Origin: WUQU01 sp038849025
Lineage (GTDB): Archaea > Thermoproteota > Bathyarchaeia > Bathyarchaeales > Bathycorpusculaceae
Length of the DNA: 14,498 bases
NCBI GenBank assembly: GCA_038849025.1
Contig: JAWCNE010000037.1
Location: 1 to 14,498 of the forward strand
Direction: 5' to 3'
Below are positions 6,348-13,398 of this stretch, one piece after another (positions within the stretch are counted from its first letter, which is position 1; each line of letters opens with the position of its first letter). Below the pieces are notes generated by a model. That model did not search any database. It saw only the letters and a list, made by a program, of their open reading frames with translations, and was not told the origin of the DNA. A program made the translations under genes and the position numbers.

Positions 6348-6938
6348 TTACGCGCGACTCTGTTTACTAAAAACCAGTTGGTCTAAGACTAAACTTAGGA
6401 CTTCGAAAACTTCTTCGGCTGATAAATTGTCGGTGTCTAATATCATGTGGAAGGGAGTGAAATCTTCGCCCAATTTGAAACCATAAAGCTTTTTGTAAAT
6501 CGTTTTCGTCTTACTCTCCTTCTTTCTTAAGGCTTTTAGCGCCTCTTTTACGGTTATTTTGTCTCTATTGGCTACCCTTTCAGCCCTTTTCTTGGGCGAA
6601 GCTTCTAGCCATATCTTGAACCCTTTTTCGAGAAGCCATGGCATTGTCCAACTGTCTAGAATGACGTTTCCCTGTTTCGCAATCTCCAAAAGTTTATTGT
6701 CTACAGCCTTATCAAATTCTGGATTTTTCTCCCTTTCCTCTATGAAGGTTAGTCCCTCTTTGCTCTCCCACCAACCATGCTCTGCCAGTTTATGACCGCC
6801 TTCTAAGGCCAAGGCCTTTAACGCGTCTCCCCCAGAATAATATTTTAGTCCATACTTTTCGGCAAGTTTTTTTGCTAATGTGCTTTTACCGCTTCCAGCC
6901 ATTCCACAAACACAGATAATCAACGGTTCCCCTGCCAT
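6348..6938 (-). CDS. cmk: Cytidylate kinase (archaeal CMP kinase family)
   Basis: P-loop nucleoside monophosphate kinase that would phosphorylate CMP/dCMP with ATP in the cytoplasm. From the chosen ATG the product is 196 residues. Visible: IICVCGMAGSGKST with the Walker A motif near residues 11-20, followed by LAEKYGLKYYSGGDALKALA, the substrate region of archaeal CMP kinases; a VILDSW strand; and LEASPKKRAERVANRD for the lid and adenine site. A GTG four codons upstream overlaps the L34e stop. The ATG at 6938 is preferred because GAGGT lies five bases before it. Placement just after L34e at the end of the spc cluster matches many archaea, where cmk sits in this position. A related adenylate-type kinase specificity is less likely. 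Confidence 0.85.
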   Translation of the reverse strand: MAGEPLIICVCGMAGSGKSTLAKKLAEKYGLKYYSGGDALKALALEGGHKLAEHGWWESKEGLTFIEEREKNPEFDKAVDNKLLEIAKQGNVILDSWTMPWLLEKGFKIWLEASPKKRAERVANRDKITVKEALKALRKKESKTKTIYKKLYGFKLGEDFTPFHMILDTDNLSAEEVFEVLSLVLDQLVFSKQSRA

Positions 6939-6946
6939 ACCTAACC

Positions 6947-7225
6947 TCACAAGGTGCTAAGCATTCGTGCCGCCTGTTTTAGAGCTATTTTTAAACAGTT
7001 AGGGCAGAGATGCCCACCATAAATCCTTGAAATACTCCTTTTTGTTTTGTTAATTTTCCTTATTTCGTAGGGGAGAAGCCTTGAAACTCCGGCCAAGGGT
7101 ATGCCACAGTTAGCGCAACCGCCACCCTTTGGAACTTCACGTTTAAAATGCATACCCTTGTGTCCTCCAGGCAAAGCCTTGAAAACAGGTTTTCGGCTGC
7201 GTGTACGCTGTGATGGCCGGGGCAT
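6947..7225 (-). CDS. rpl34e: 50S ribosomal protein L34e
   Basis: Archaeal/eukaryotic large-subunit protein eL34, 92 residues. It begins MPRPSQRTRSRK, the usual start, and carries a zinc ribbon with C37, C40, C74 and C77 (CANCGIPLAG and GGHLCPNC). The frame is open for 26 more codons upstream, but the ATG at 7225 has GGAGTGAT four to five bases before it and starts the family sequence exactly, so the longer form is rejected. It begins five bases after the DUF106 stop, and its own stop overlaps an alternative GTG of cmk, showing tight operon packing. The protein would bind 23S rRNA. Confidence 0.95.
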   Translation of the reverse strand: MPRPSQRTRSRKPVFKALPGGHKGMHFKREVPKGGGCANCGIPLAGVSRLLPYEIRKINKTKRSISRIYGGHLCPNCLKIALKQAARMLSTL

Positions 7226-7230
7226 GTTAA

Positions 7231-7704
7231 TCACTCCACACTTGAAATGCCTAGTAAATGAGAAAATATTGTGCTGAAAAGTAAGGAGCATAGAAGATAC
7301 CACCAGAATAGAGAATGGAACCAGAGCAGTTGGCCTCCTACTCCTGGAAAGTATGCGAGCGGAGGGACCTCTTGCTTAAAATATACTCCACTTAAGATGT
7401 ACCAAACTATCATTAACGGAATGAAGAAAAGAAATGAAACTTTCATTGACTGCCACGACATTTTTGCTTGAAGTTGAAATATGTACTGCTGTTTTTTCAA
7501 TAGCTTCTCCATTTGCTTCTTATCTCCGTTTATACGAGCTTTACGTATTTGATCATTCCACTCGGCGATTTCTTTCCTCCATGCTTTCGTCTTTTCAGGG
7601 TCTGTTGTGAGGCGATTTGCGAGGGAAATGAGGAAGGATATGGAGGCGGCTATGATAAGAATGAAAATTGTTGAGCCCGGAGGAGTTGTTGGCGGAAAAG
7701 ACAT
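7231..7704 (-). CDS. EMC3/DUF106 family membrane protein insertase (archaeal Oxa1/YidC-like)
   Basis: 157-residue membrane protein of the archaeal DUF106 family, related to EMC3, TMCO1 and Get1 and distantly to YidC. This family is thought to insert membrane proteins into the cytoplasmic membrane alongside SecY. Visible: first helix about 12-30, a charged coiled-coil stretch about 36-75 (KAWRKEIAEWNDQIRKARIN), second helix about 88-106 with the flexible MSWQSMKVS entrance, and a third about 130-150. This is the three-helix plus cytosolic coiled-coil plan of the family. The ATG at 7704 follows the SecY stop by nine bases. In many archaea adk separates secY from this gene; here they are direct neighbours, which fits a joint role in translocation. 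Confidence 0.88.
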   Translation of the reverse strand: MSFPPTTPPGSTIFILIIAASISFLISLANRLTTDPEKTKAWRKEIAEWNDQIRKARINGDKKQMEKLLKKQQYIFQLQAKMSWQSMKVSFLFFIPLMIVWYILSGVYFKQEVPPLAYFPGVGGQLLWFHSLFWWYLLCSLLFSTIFSHLLGISSVE

Positions 7705-7713
7705 GGTTCATGT

Positions 7714-9126
7714 TCACTCTCCGAATATTCTTCTGAAGGCTGGGTACATTTCTGCGGCTCTTTCGCGCACCAAAATTTCATAGTACTGGTAAATTATACC
7801 TACAGAAAGCAAAATCCCTATTCCTGAACCAAAAACTCCAAAGAAGTCTGACAAGCCAGCAATCAGCCCAACTATAATTCCGCCCAAAACTGTAACTGCA
7901 GGAATGTAGCGTTTGAGAATCTGCTCGACAGCCTTTCCCGAACGCCTATAACCCGGAATCTGCATACCAGCATCCACAAGCTGCTTCGCCACTGTTGAAG
8001 GCCCCAAACCACCAACCTCAAGCCAAGTAAGCGAAAAAATCACACAGAAAACCATGAGAATTGCTAAATATCCAACAGCTCTTAAAGGCTCATGTATCAC
8101 ATTGGTAAGGTTGCCTGGCGAAGTTACAAAGTAAACGAGACCCCCTGCTGGAACATAATGCCCCCCTTCCGACTTGTACCACCCTAAAAGCCCAATCCAA
8201 GGATTATCTCTGCCCCACGGTTGACTCCATAAAAGGTATGAGAAGAAGTATATGTTGGCAAAAAGCGCTGATGCAAAAATCACCGGAAGGTTCGAAACGT
8301 ACAACAGCTTAATCGGATAGCGGCTTCTGAAACCCCGATATCCAGCATAAGAGAGCGGTAATTCCACTCTAACGCCCTCCATATAAATTATGACAAGAAA
8401 AGCCGCTAGCGTCGCAATAAAACCCGTTAACGATGGAAGATTGCCTCTTAACCATAATCCTGTAATCGGTTTCCCATTGATTATCGCACCTGCTAGCGCT
8501 GGGAAAATTCCGTGATTATAGTACTCATCAACGGCTCCGCTTATATCGAAGCATTGAAGGAATATTTGCTGTGCAACACCTGCCATTATGAACAGGCTTA
8601 TTCCACTTCCGAATCCCCAACCTTTTTGGACAAGTTCGTCTAAGAGTAAGACTATGAACCCTGCAGCTAGAAGTTGAAGAAAAACTATTATGGCAGTTGT
8701 TCCAGGCAGGTTACCGTACATCCCACTTATTATGTAAGCTGATGCTTGTACCCCCGTTAAAATTATCGCTAAAACTTTGCTCGCCGTGGTGAATAGGGCT
8801 CTGTCTTCAGGCTTTGACATGTCGCATTCTATCATGGCTGAGCCAACTAAAAGCTGCAAAATTAAGCCAGCAGTAACAATTGGCCCTATACCTAGCTCCA
8901 TTAAAGTGCCGCGGCTTGAAGCAAAAATTATCCTAAGAGGGGCAAATTCCTCGGATCTTTGAATGCCGTAAAGACTGCACGCGTTGCTGGCCATTACCAA
9001 GTAAATTATGAGGGCTATGGCTGTCCAGAATAGTTTTTCATTAAAGCTTACTCTTCGTTCCGGGGCCTTAACTTCCGGAATGAACCGCGCAAGAGGTTTA
9101 AACACGTTAAGGAATCTTCCAGCCAT
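7714..9126 (-). CDS. secY: Preprotein translocase subunit SecY
   Basis: Central channel of the Sec translocon (Sec61 alpha homolog), 470 residues, expected to have ten membrane helices, which fits the hydrophobic pattern. Visible: the N-terminal amphipathic part LARFIPEVKAPERRVSF, first helix about 31-47, the plug/loop region around RIIFASSRGTLMELGIGPIVT (65-85), FGSGISLFIMAG, the cytosolic loop with YRGFRSRYPIKLLYVSNLPVI, and the last helices with GTGIGILL-type sequence near 430-455. The ATG at 9126 lies 10 bases after the L15 stop. Position after L15 in the spc cluster is universal in prokaryotes and links translocon supply to ribosome supply. No missing parts were seen. Confidence 0.97.
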   Translation of the reverse strand: MAGRFLNVFKPLARFIPEVKAPERRVSFNEKLFWTAIALIIYLVMASNACSLYGIQRSEEFAPLRIIFASSRGTLMELGIGPIVTAGLILQLLVGSAMIECDMSKPEDRALFTTASKVLAIILTGVQASAYIISGMYGNLPGTTAIIVFLQLLAAGFIVLLLDELVQKGWGFGSGISLFIMAGVAQQIFLQCFDISGAVDEYYNHGIFPALAGAIINGKPITGLWLRGNLPSLTGFIATLAAFLVIIYMEGVRVELPLSYAGYRGFRSRYPIKLLYVSNLPVIFASALFANIYFFSYLLWSQPWGRDNPWIGLLGWYKSEGGHYVPAGGLVYFVTSPGNLTNVIHEPLRAVGYLAILMVFCVIFSLTWLEVGGLGPSTVAKQLVDAGMQIPGYRRSGKAVEQILKRYIPAVTVLGGIIVGLIAGLSDFFGVFGSGIGILLSVGIIYQYYEILVRERAAEMYPAFRRIFGE

Positions 9127-9136
9127 GGGTTAACAG

Positions 9137-9577
9137 CTACTCCCTAAGTTCTGGAGTTTCCACGATAACTTGTCCTCCAGCCTCCGCTATTTTACCAGAC
9201 GCCGATTTCGAGCAGGAGACAACCTTCACAATAAGGGGTTTCGTAACTTTTCCAGCGCCTAGAAGCTTCGTGTAACCTAAACCTTTTAAGTCTATGAGAA
9301 TTTTGCCCTCTTCGGTTTTTCCTCCGTATTTTTCGGCTAGCTCTTCAAGCTCTCCAACATTTATGGCTTTCACTTCACGCCTTAAACTTTTAGGACAAGT
9401 AAAACCTTTCTTCCCAAAGTATTCTGGCTCATATTTTATGACATACGTCCAGCCATGCTTGTGGCGTCCAGCCCTTCGGTATCCCTTTGAGCCAGATTTT
9501 CTATGCTGCCCTACCCTTCCGTAGCCGCATGTTCTTGAACCACGTTTTTTACGTATCTTCCTGAGCTTATGAGGCAT
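9137..9577 (-). CDS. rpl15: 50S ribosomal protein L15
   Basis: Large-subunit protein uL15, 146 residues, archaeal form. The N-terminus MPHKLRKIRKKRGSRTCGYGRVGQHRKSG is the Gly/Arg/Lys-rich extension that runs into 23S rRNA. The C-terminal globular half includes KILIDLKGLGYTKLLGAGKV and KPLIVKV, a conserved part of the family, and ends in IVETPELRE. The ATG at 9577 comes two bases after the Hsp20-like stop, so translational coupling with that gene is likely. Normally L30 directly precedes L15; here the Hsp20-like gene is inserted between them. Confidence 0.96.
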   Translation of the reverse strand: MPHKLRKIRKKRGSRTCGYGRVGQHRKSGSKGYRRAGRHKHGWTYVIKYEPEYFGKKGFTCPKSLRREVKAINVGELEELAEKYGGKTEEGKILIDLKGLGYTKLLGAGKVTKPLIVKVVSCSKSASGKIAEAGGQVIVETPELRE

Positions 9578-9579
9578 CT

Positions 9580-10023
9580 CTAACCAGCAACCCTTTTTAG
9601 CGGCTTCTCTTCTTCTATGGCCTTCATTAACTGTATTTCAAGGACACCGTTTTTATATGTTATGCGGGTCGCCTTTGGAATCACAGCCTCTGGAAGATTT
9701 AAACTTTTAGAGTATCTTCTTCCCTGAGCTCTTGCCGTTAGGGTTAGACGATGTTTCTCGGCGAGAACATTTATGTTTTCCCTTTTAAAGCCTTTAAGCT
9801 CTGCAACAACAATTATTCTATCCTTCTCCCTAAAAACGTCCACCAGGGGCTCGGGTTCTCTCCATTTTTTAACTTTAAACGTCTTCAAACCTTTATACTT
9901 ATGAGGGGACTGCCGGCGTGGGGACCTCAAATCTTTGAACCTGAAAACATTATCCCCGGTTCTGCCAAGTCTTTTAGCAGCTCTAAACCATTTTGGACGT
10001 TTCTCGCTTCTCCGCCATCTCAC
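9580..10023 (-). CDS. Hsp20/alpha-crystallin-like protein with basic N-terminal tail, inside the ribosomal operon
   Basis: 147-residue protein. Residues about 57-135 look like an alpha-crystallin domain: EPLVDVFREKDRIIVVAELKG, LTLTARAQGRRYSKSLNLP, then ITYKNGVLEIQL, where GVLEI is the best-kept small heat-shock motif. The usual AELPGV is AELKGF here, and the C-terminal IxI motif used in oligomer assembly is absent. The first 55 residues hold about 22 Lys/Arg and three acidic residues, more like a ribosomal protein tail than a typical sHsp arm. The start is GTG at 10023 with GGGAGGAT about 10 bases upstream and an in-frame stop just beyond, so the tail is genuine. It sits between L30 and L15 and has its own TATA-like box. 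A ribosome- or rRNA-linked chaperone is inferred, not shown. Confidence 0.8.
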   Translation of the reverse strand: MRWRRSEKRPKWFRAAKRLGRTGDNVFRFKDLRSPRRQSPHKYKGLKTFKVKKWREPEPLVDVFREKDRIIVVAELKGFKRENINVLAEKHRLTLTARAQGRRYSKSLNLPEAVIPKATRITYKNGVLEIQLMKAIEEEKPLKRVAG

Positions 10024-10066
10024 GCTGATTTATCCTCCCTTTAACACAAACGCATCTTCAAACAAG

Positions 10067-10074
10067 TTATAAAA
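10067..10074 (-). promoter_or_regulatory. Possible internal promoter before the Hsp20-like gene
   Basis: The only sizeable gap in the ribosomal cluster (75 bases) holds TTTTATAA on the minus strand. Its centre is about 47 bases from the GTG at 10023, which predicts a start near 10045 and a short leader containing the GGGAGGAT ribosome site. This would let the Hsp20-like gene and those after it (L15, secY and on) be transcribed apart from the upstream genes. Confidence 0.45.
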
Positions 10075-10098
10075 GATATCGCCGCAACACGAAAGGCC

Positions 10099-10587
10099 TT
10101 AGATCATTCTATCCAAAAGCTCGTTTATTTTTTCGCCGCGGTATCCAAGCTCGCCGCCCATACCGTAGCTTTTCTTTATCTTACCCTTAAAACCCTTTGT
10201 TGGCGGGTGCAACCTAAAATATGGCTGGATATTTGGTAGTTTCCAATACTCAACTTTGCAGTTGTAAATTGCCTCCGCAAGCTCCTCCAAAGAGCTGTAA
10301 CCAAGCTTTTTGGCGTATTCGTCCGTCAACTTTTTATTGCCAACAAGTCTGCCCCTTTTCTTTAAAAGTGTAATTAAAGATTTCTTTGAGATTTCGCCCC
10401 AAGTAATAAAGCTTTGAGCTGTTTTCAACATTCCAATGAAAGATGGCCTATTGTCGATTAAAATGGCATAGTTGTTTCTTTTTAAATTTAGCATTTTCAC
10501 GGTTTCCCTAACCTGTAAGGGCGCACTTATAATCCCGCGAATACGTATTGCTGCAATGCATTTGCGAATTTCGGTTTCTTCCGACAA
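10099..10587 (-). CDS. rpl30: 50S ribosomal protein L30
   Basis: Large-subunit protein uL30, 162 residues, in the long archaeal form (L7-like in eukaryotes). The core is IAAIRIRGIISAPLQVRETVKMLNLKRNNYAILIDN, typical of the family, followed by an archaeal C-terminal extension with FRLHPPTKGFKGKIKKSYGMGGELGYRG. The start is TTG at 10587, supported by GGGTGA seven bases upstream inside the S5 end; no ATG is available before the conserved IRIRG. It begins one base after the S5 stop codon. Transcription may slow or end after this gene, because a 75-base gap with its own TATA-like box follows. Confidence 0.94.
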   Translation of the reverse strand: MSEETEIRKCIAAIRIRGIISAPLQVRETVKMLNLKRNNYAILIDNRPSFIGMLKTAQSFITWGEISKKSLITLLKKRGRLVGNKKLTDEYAKKLGYSSLEELAEAIYNCKVEYWKLPNIQPYFRLHPPTKGFKGKIKKSYGMGGELGYRGEKINELLDRMI

Positions 10588-10588
10588 G

Positions 10589-11224
10589 CTATTTCACCCA
10601 ATCCATCGGCGTGATTAGGCTGTAAGACTTCTTTAGGGCATCAAAAACCGCGTAAGCAAAGGATGGAACTGTTCTTGTAGAGCCATAGCTCCTCGTCCAA
10701 CAATCTTTTATTCCTGCTAGTCCAAGAATCACTTTTGCAACCTCGCTGGCAACTAAACCTAAGCCCCTCGGCCCGGGGACAATTACAACTTTTACGCCCC
10801 CGCATTTGCCCTCAATTTGGAAAGGGACAGAATGGGGTTTTCCACATCCGCATTCCCAGCTGCCGCATCCCCGTCTAATTGGAACAAGGTTTAGTCTTGC
10901 ATCTGCAGCTGCCTTCTCTATTGCAGTCCTCACCTGACTTGCTTTTCCAGCCCCAAGCCCAATGTAGCCGTCCCTATTGCCAACGGCAACTATCGCTTTA
11001 AACCTGGACTTCTCACCAGCATCTGTTTGCTTCTGAACAAGATTTATGTTTATAACCTCTTCTTGAAGGCCTGGAAGTAAAGCATCAACAACTTGGGGTT
11101 CCCGTATTGGTAAGCCTTCCATGAAAACCTCTTCAATGGATGTTATTTTTCCCTCCTGAATCAGTTTTCCAAGGCGTGTTTTGGGAACCCACTCTTCTAA
11201 ACTTCTAGCCCTATCTACTGCCAT
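10589..11224 (-). CDS. rps5: 30S ribosomal protein S5
   Basis: Small-subunit protein uS5, 211 residues, the length expected for archaea. Visible: the archaeal N-terminal stretch EEWVPKTRLGKLIQEGKITSIEEVF, the double-stranded RNA-binding-like domain with FKAIVAVGNRDGYIGLGAGKA, an archaeal insertion IRRGCGSWECGC, and the ribosomal S5 C-terminal domain with VKVVIVPGPRGLGLVA and SYGSTRTVPSFAYAVFDAL. The ATG at 11224 lies inside the end of L18 (14-base overlap). It contributes to mRNA entry and decoding accuracy in the ribosome. Confidence 0.97.
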   Translation of the reverse strand: MAVDRARSLEEWVPKTRLGKLIQEGKITSIEEVFMEGLPIREPQVVDALLPGLQEEVININLVQKQTDAGEKSRFKAIVAVGNRDGYIGLGAGKASQVRTAIEKAAADARLNLVPIRRGCGSWECGCGKPHSVPFQIEGKCGGVKVVIVPGPRGLGLVASEVAKVILGLAGIKDCWTRSYGSTRTVPSFAYAVFDALKKSYSLITPMDWVK

Positions 11225-11828
11225 GGCTTTTGCCTCCGATCTTAAAATCGGAAATTACAGCATTCTTAACCTTTGCAAAATGTTCAGGAAGGCTCTCTGG
11301 AGAAACCTTATTTTCAAGATATTTTGAGAACGTTGCCATGTACTTTTCAGAGTTTGCTGAAAGCATTTTCGCGTATTGAGCTATATGAATGCCTTGAATT
11401 CTACTGTCGTCCGGCAGTTTCTCCTCCCCGTATGGAACACTTAAACCAGCATCCAAAACTCCTTTAAGAGCTGCGAAAATTCTCGCACCCTTCGTTGGAG
11501 AACGTAGCCCGATGTCTAGAACCGCCTCTTCTATACCTTTTGCTTTGGCCTTCAACCCACACAAAAGCCCTGTTAGATAAGCTGCAGGAATATTACCCCT
11601 AGGAGCTTTCCACCCATAATTTTTTAGGATTTCTCTACTGTGGGCTGAAACTAAAACTTCGTCGCCACAAGGTTTAGCGGCGATTATTTGGACAATTATG
11701 TTTTTGAGCGAACCGCGAACCACAAGCCTAGGCTTTCTTGAGAGGATTAAGGCTTTTCTTTTGTGATAGTCTGTTTTGCCTTCTCTTCTCCGGCGGTAAG
11801 GCACACTATAACGGGAACCCTTCGCCAT
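11211..11828 (-). CDS. rpl18: 50S ribosomal protein L18
   Basis: Large-subunit protein uL18, which binds 5S rRNA; 205 residues, in the archaeal/eukaryotic L5-like form. Visible: MAKGSRYSVPYRRRREGKTDYHKRKAL, then LVVRGSLKNIIVQIIAAKPCGDEVLVSAHS and the YLTGLLCGLKAKA helix. A TTG one codon upstream is open, but the ATG at 11828 is chosen because GGAGG lies eight bases before it and family members begin at this point. The ATG shares a base with the L19e stop (TGATG), so translation is coupled. Its own end overlaps S5 by 14 bases. Confidence 0.95.
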   Translation of the reverse strand: MAKGSRYSVPYRRRREGKTDYHKRKALILSRKPRLVVRGSLKNIIVQIIAAKPCGDEVLVSAHSREILKNYGWKAPRGNIPAAYLTGLLCGLKAKAKGIEEAVLDIGLRSPTKGARIFAALKGVLDAGLSVPYGEEKLPDDSRIQGIHIAQYAKMLSANSEKYMATFSKYLENKVSPESLPEHFAKVKNAVISDFKIGGKSHGSR

Positions 11829-12283
11829 CAACGTTTCCTCCAGAGGTCGTGAGCCTTTAGAAATCTCTCCATGTCAGCGGTTGATGTAAACCTCCCACTT
11901 TTAACCATGGTGTAAAGCTTTCTATAAGTGCTTTCAGTGATTATTTTGTTAGCCTTCAGTTCGCGGAGCCTCTTCCTTAAGGCTCGAACCTTTTTCATCC
12001 AAGCCTCCTTTTTAGGGATTTTAGCTTTCGCTGCACCACTTCTGCTTCCAGGACCCCGCCTCAAGCCTTTCTTCTTTTTTTGGCGAATAACTCTTGCTCT
12101 CGCTCGGCTGACACCTTTCTTTTTTAAAGGCTTAATCACGCCTTCGTGGATTAGCTTCTTGACCTCCTCACGGGTTATTGCTGCTTCAACATCCTCTATC
12201 CTATCAGGATCTATCCAAACCCTATCCTGACCAACCTTTAGTATTTGGGCTGCAAGTCGCCTTTGGCTTTTAAGGCCGGTCAC
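11828..12283 (-). CDS. rpl19e: 50S ribosomal protein L19e
   Basis: Large-subunit protein eL19, 151 residues, found in archaea and eukaryotes. Visible: LKSQRRLAAQILKVGQDRVWIDPDRIEDV at the N-terminus, AITREEVKKLIHEGVI, the very basic linker RARARVIRQKKKKGLRRGPGSRSG, and the C-terminal helix with MKKVRALRKRLRELK. The GTG at 12283 overlaps the L32e stop (GTGA) and has GAGGAG in the preceding coding end of L32e. The family helps form an inter-subunit bridge through its C-terminal helix. Confidence 0.95.
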   Translation of the reverse strand: MTGLKSQRRLAAQILKVGQDRVWIDPDRIEDVEAAITREEVKKLIHEGVIKPLKKKGVSRARARVIRQKKKKGLRRGPGSRSGAAKAKIPKKEAWMKKVRALRKRLRELKANKIITESTYRKLYTMVKSGRFTSTADMERFLKAHDLWRKR

Positions 12284-12840
12284 TGTTCTTTCTCCTCTCC
12301 CTTGCTTTTCTTTGCTCTCTTTCGCTTGGGCTTCGGCTTCTCTTCAGCCGCCTTTTCCCTCTCTTTTTCCTCTTCAGCTTCTTTTTCAGCCTTTTTCTCT
12401 TCTTCGGCTTCCGCTTTCTCCACTTCTTCTTTCTTTTCCTCTTCCCTAACACCCACATTTAAAATGGTTATTTTCTTCTTACGTGCCTCTGCAAGAATTT
12501 GCAGTCTGGTTCTTCTTCCAACAGTGTGAGCGATACGCGCGGCTTGAGTTTTAGGATTCACCTTCTTAAGCTCGCCAACATTATACACTAATACCTCTTC
12601 ATAACCAGATGGGTGGAGACCTCTTGCAGCCTTCGGCCCCCTATAACCAACGCTTACGGTTTGGGGCCATCCCTTAATTTTTCTCCGCATTTTGCTATCT
12701 ATGCCCTTTGGTCTGCGCCAGTTCTCCTTAAGCCGGTCATACCGCCAGCTTTCCTGCCGAACAAAATCAGGCTTTTTCTTTTTTAGTCTAGCCCTTACCT
12801 TCAGGGCTTTTTCCACAACGACGGCGTCATGTTCGTTCAA
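12280..12840 (-). CDS. rpl32e: 50S ribosomal protein L32e with long charged C-terminal tail
   Basis: Large-subunit protein eL32. The core is residues 1-131: PDFVRQESWRYDRLKENWRRPKGIDSKMR, GYRGPKAARGLHPSG and VGRRTRLQILAEARKKKITILN are hallmarks of the family. Residues 132-186 form an added tail made almost only of Glu, Lys, Ala and Arg, acidic first (EEEKKEEVEKAEAEEEKK) and ending in a basic cluster (KPKPKRKRAKK). No fold is expected there beyond helix or disorder. The DNA of the tail is almost pure purine on the coding strand. The start is TTG at 12840, overlapping the L6 stop (TTGA), with GTGAGGGAATGG upstream; a downstream GTG at codon 9 is less likely. Confidence 0.93.
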   Translation of the reverse strand: MNEHDAVVVEKALKVRARLKKKKPDFVRQESWRYDRLKENWRRPKGIDSKMRRKIKGWPQTVSVGYRGPKAARGLHPSGYEEVLVYNVGELKKVNPKTQAARIAHTVGRRTRLQILAEARKKKITILNVGVREEEKKEEVEKAEAEEEKKAEKEAEEEKEREKAAEEKPKPKRKRAKKSKGEEKEQ

Positions 12841-13385
12841 GCTTCCATTCCCTCACTTTTCTCGTACAGATATAAACCGTCCAAAAAAACACGAGGATCT
12901 TTCCTCCGCACCTTTGTAGCCTGCTCTATGTTTGCGGCTGTTTGGCTCACTTCTTCCAGATTTATCCCTTGAACAACTACGTCATCGCCGGAGACCTTCA
13001 CCTTTGCGTTGCCAACAATTTTTGCCTTCCGAGGGTTCCTTTCGCCTGTAAAGTTCTCGATTAACACCATTCCGTCTTGAACTTTAACTGAAATTGGAAA
13101 GTGAGAAAAAACTATCTTTAATTTGTACGTAAAACCTTTCCTAACTCCGGTGATCATATTATTAATGTGAGCGTAAATTGTGCCAACTAAAGCACTTTCC
13201 TTTTTTCTAGGCCAATTAGCCCAAATACGGAGGCTTTTGTCTTGAAGCTCCATTGAGATTGGTGCATACGAAAAGTCTCTGGAGAGTATTCCTTTCGCGC
13301 CTTTAACTGTCACTCTTTTGCCTTCGAGGGTTAATTCCACGTCGTCTGGAATTTGAACAACCCTTGAGACTTCAATAGCCCGCAT
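12837..13385 (-). CDS. rpl6: 50S ribosomal protein L6
   Basis: Large-subunit protein uL6, 182 residues, two repeated L6 domains. Visible: IPDDVELTLEGKRVTVKGAKGILSRDF in the first domain and FPISVKVQDGMVLIENFTGERNPRKAKIVG with VKVSGDDVVVQG in the second, close to eukaryotic L9 and archaeal L6. The ATG at 13385 is chosen over a TTG two codons upstream because GGGGGAT is spaced seven bases from it. S8 ends 13 bases upstream. The end overlaps the L32e start by four bases. Confidence 0.95.
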   Translation of the reverse strand: MRAIEVSRVVQIPDDVELTLEGKRVTVKGAKGILSRDFSYAPISMELQDKSLRIWANWPRKKESALVGTIYAHINNMITGVRKGFTYKLKIVFSHFPISVKVQDGMVLIENFTGERNPRKAKIVGNAKVKVSGDDVVVQGINLEEVSQTAANIEQATKVRRKDPRVFLDGLYLYEKSEGMEA

Positions 13386-13398
13386 TTGCAAAATCCCC

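Noticed and set aside
7226..7303. Longer L34e with 26 extra N-terminal residues
   Set aside because: It would run into the DUF106 gene. The ATG at 7225 has a good SD and begins the exact family N-terminus MPRPSQRTRSRK.
10041..10055. Four-codon reading frame (ATG to TAA) upstream of the Hsp20-like gene, a possible leader peptide
   Set aside because: Too short and without a ribosome site or regulatory codons; expected by chance.
12245..12529. Plus-strand and second minus-strand open frames rich in Phe/Ser or Lys/Arg over the L32e tail
   Set aside because: They are shadows of the polypurine tract that encodes the L32e tail; no ribosome site or family likeness supports them.
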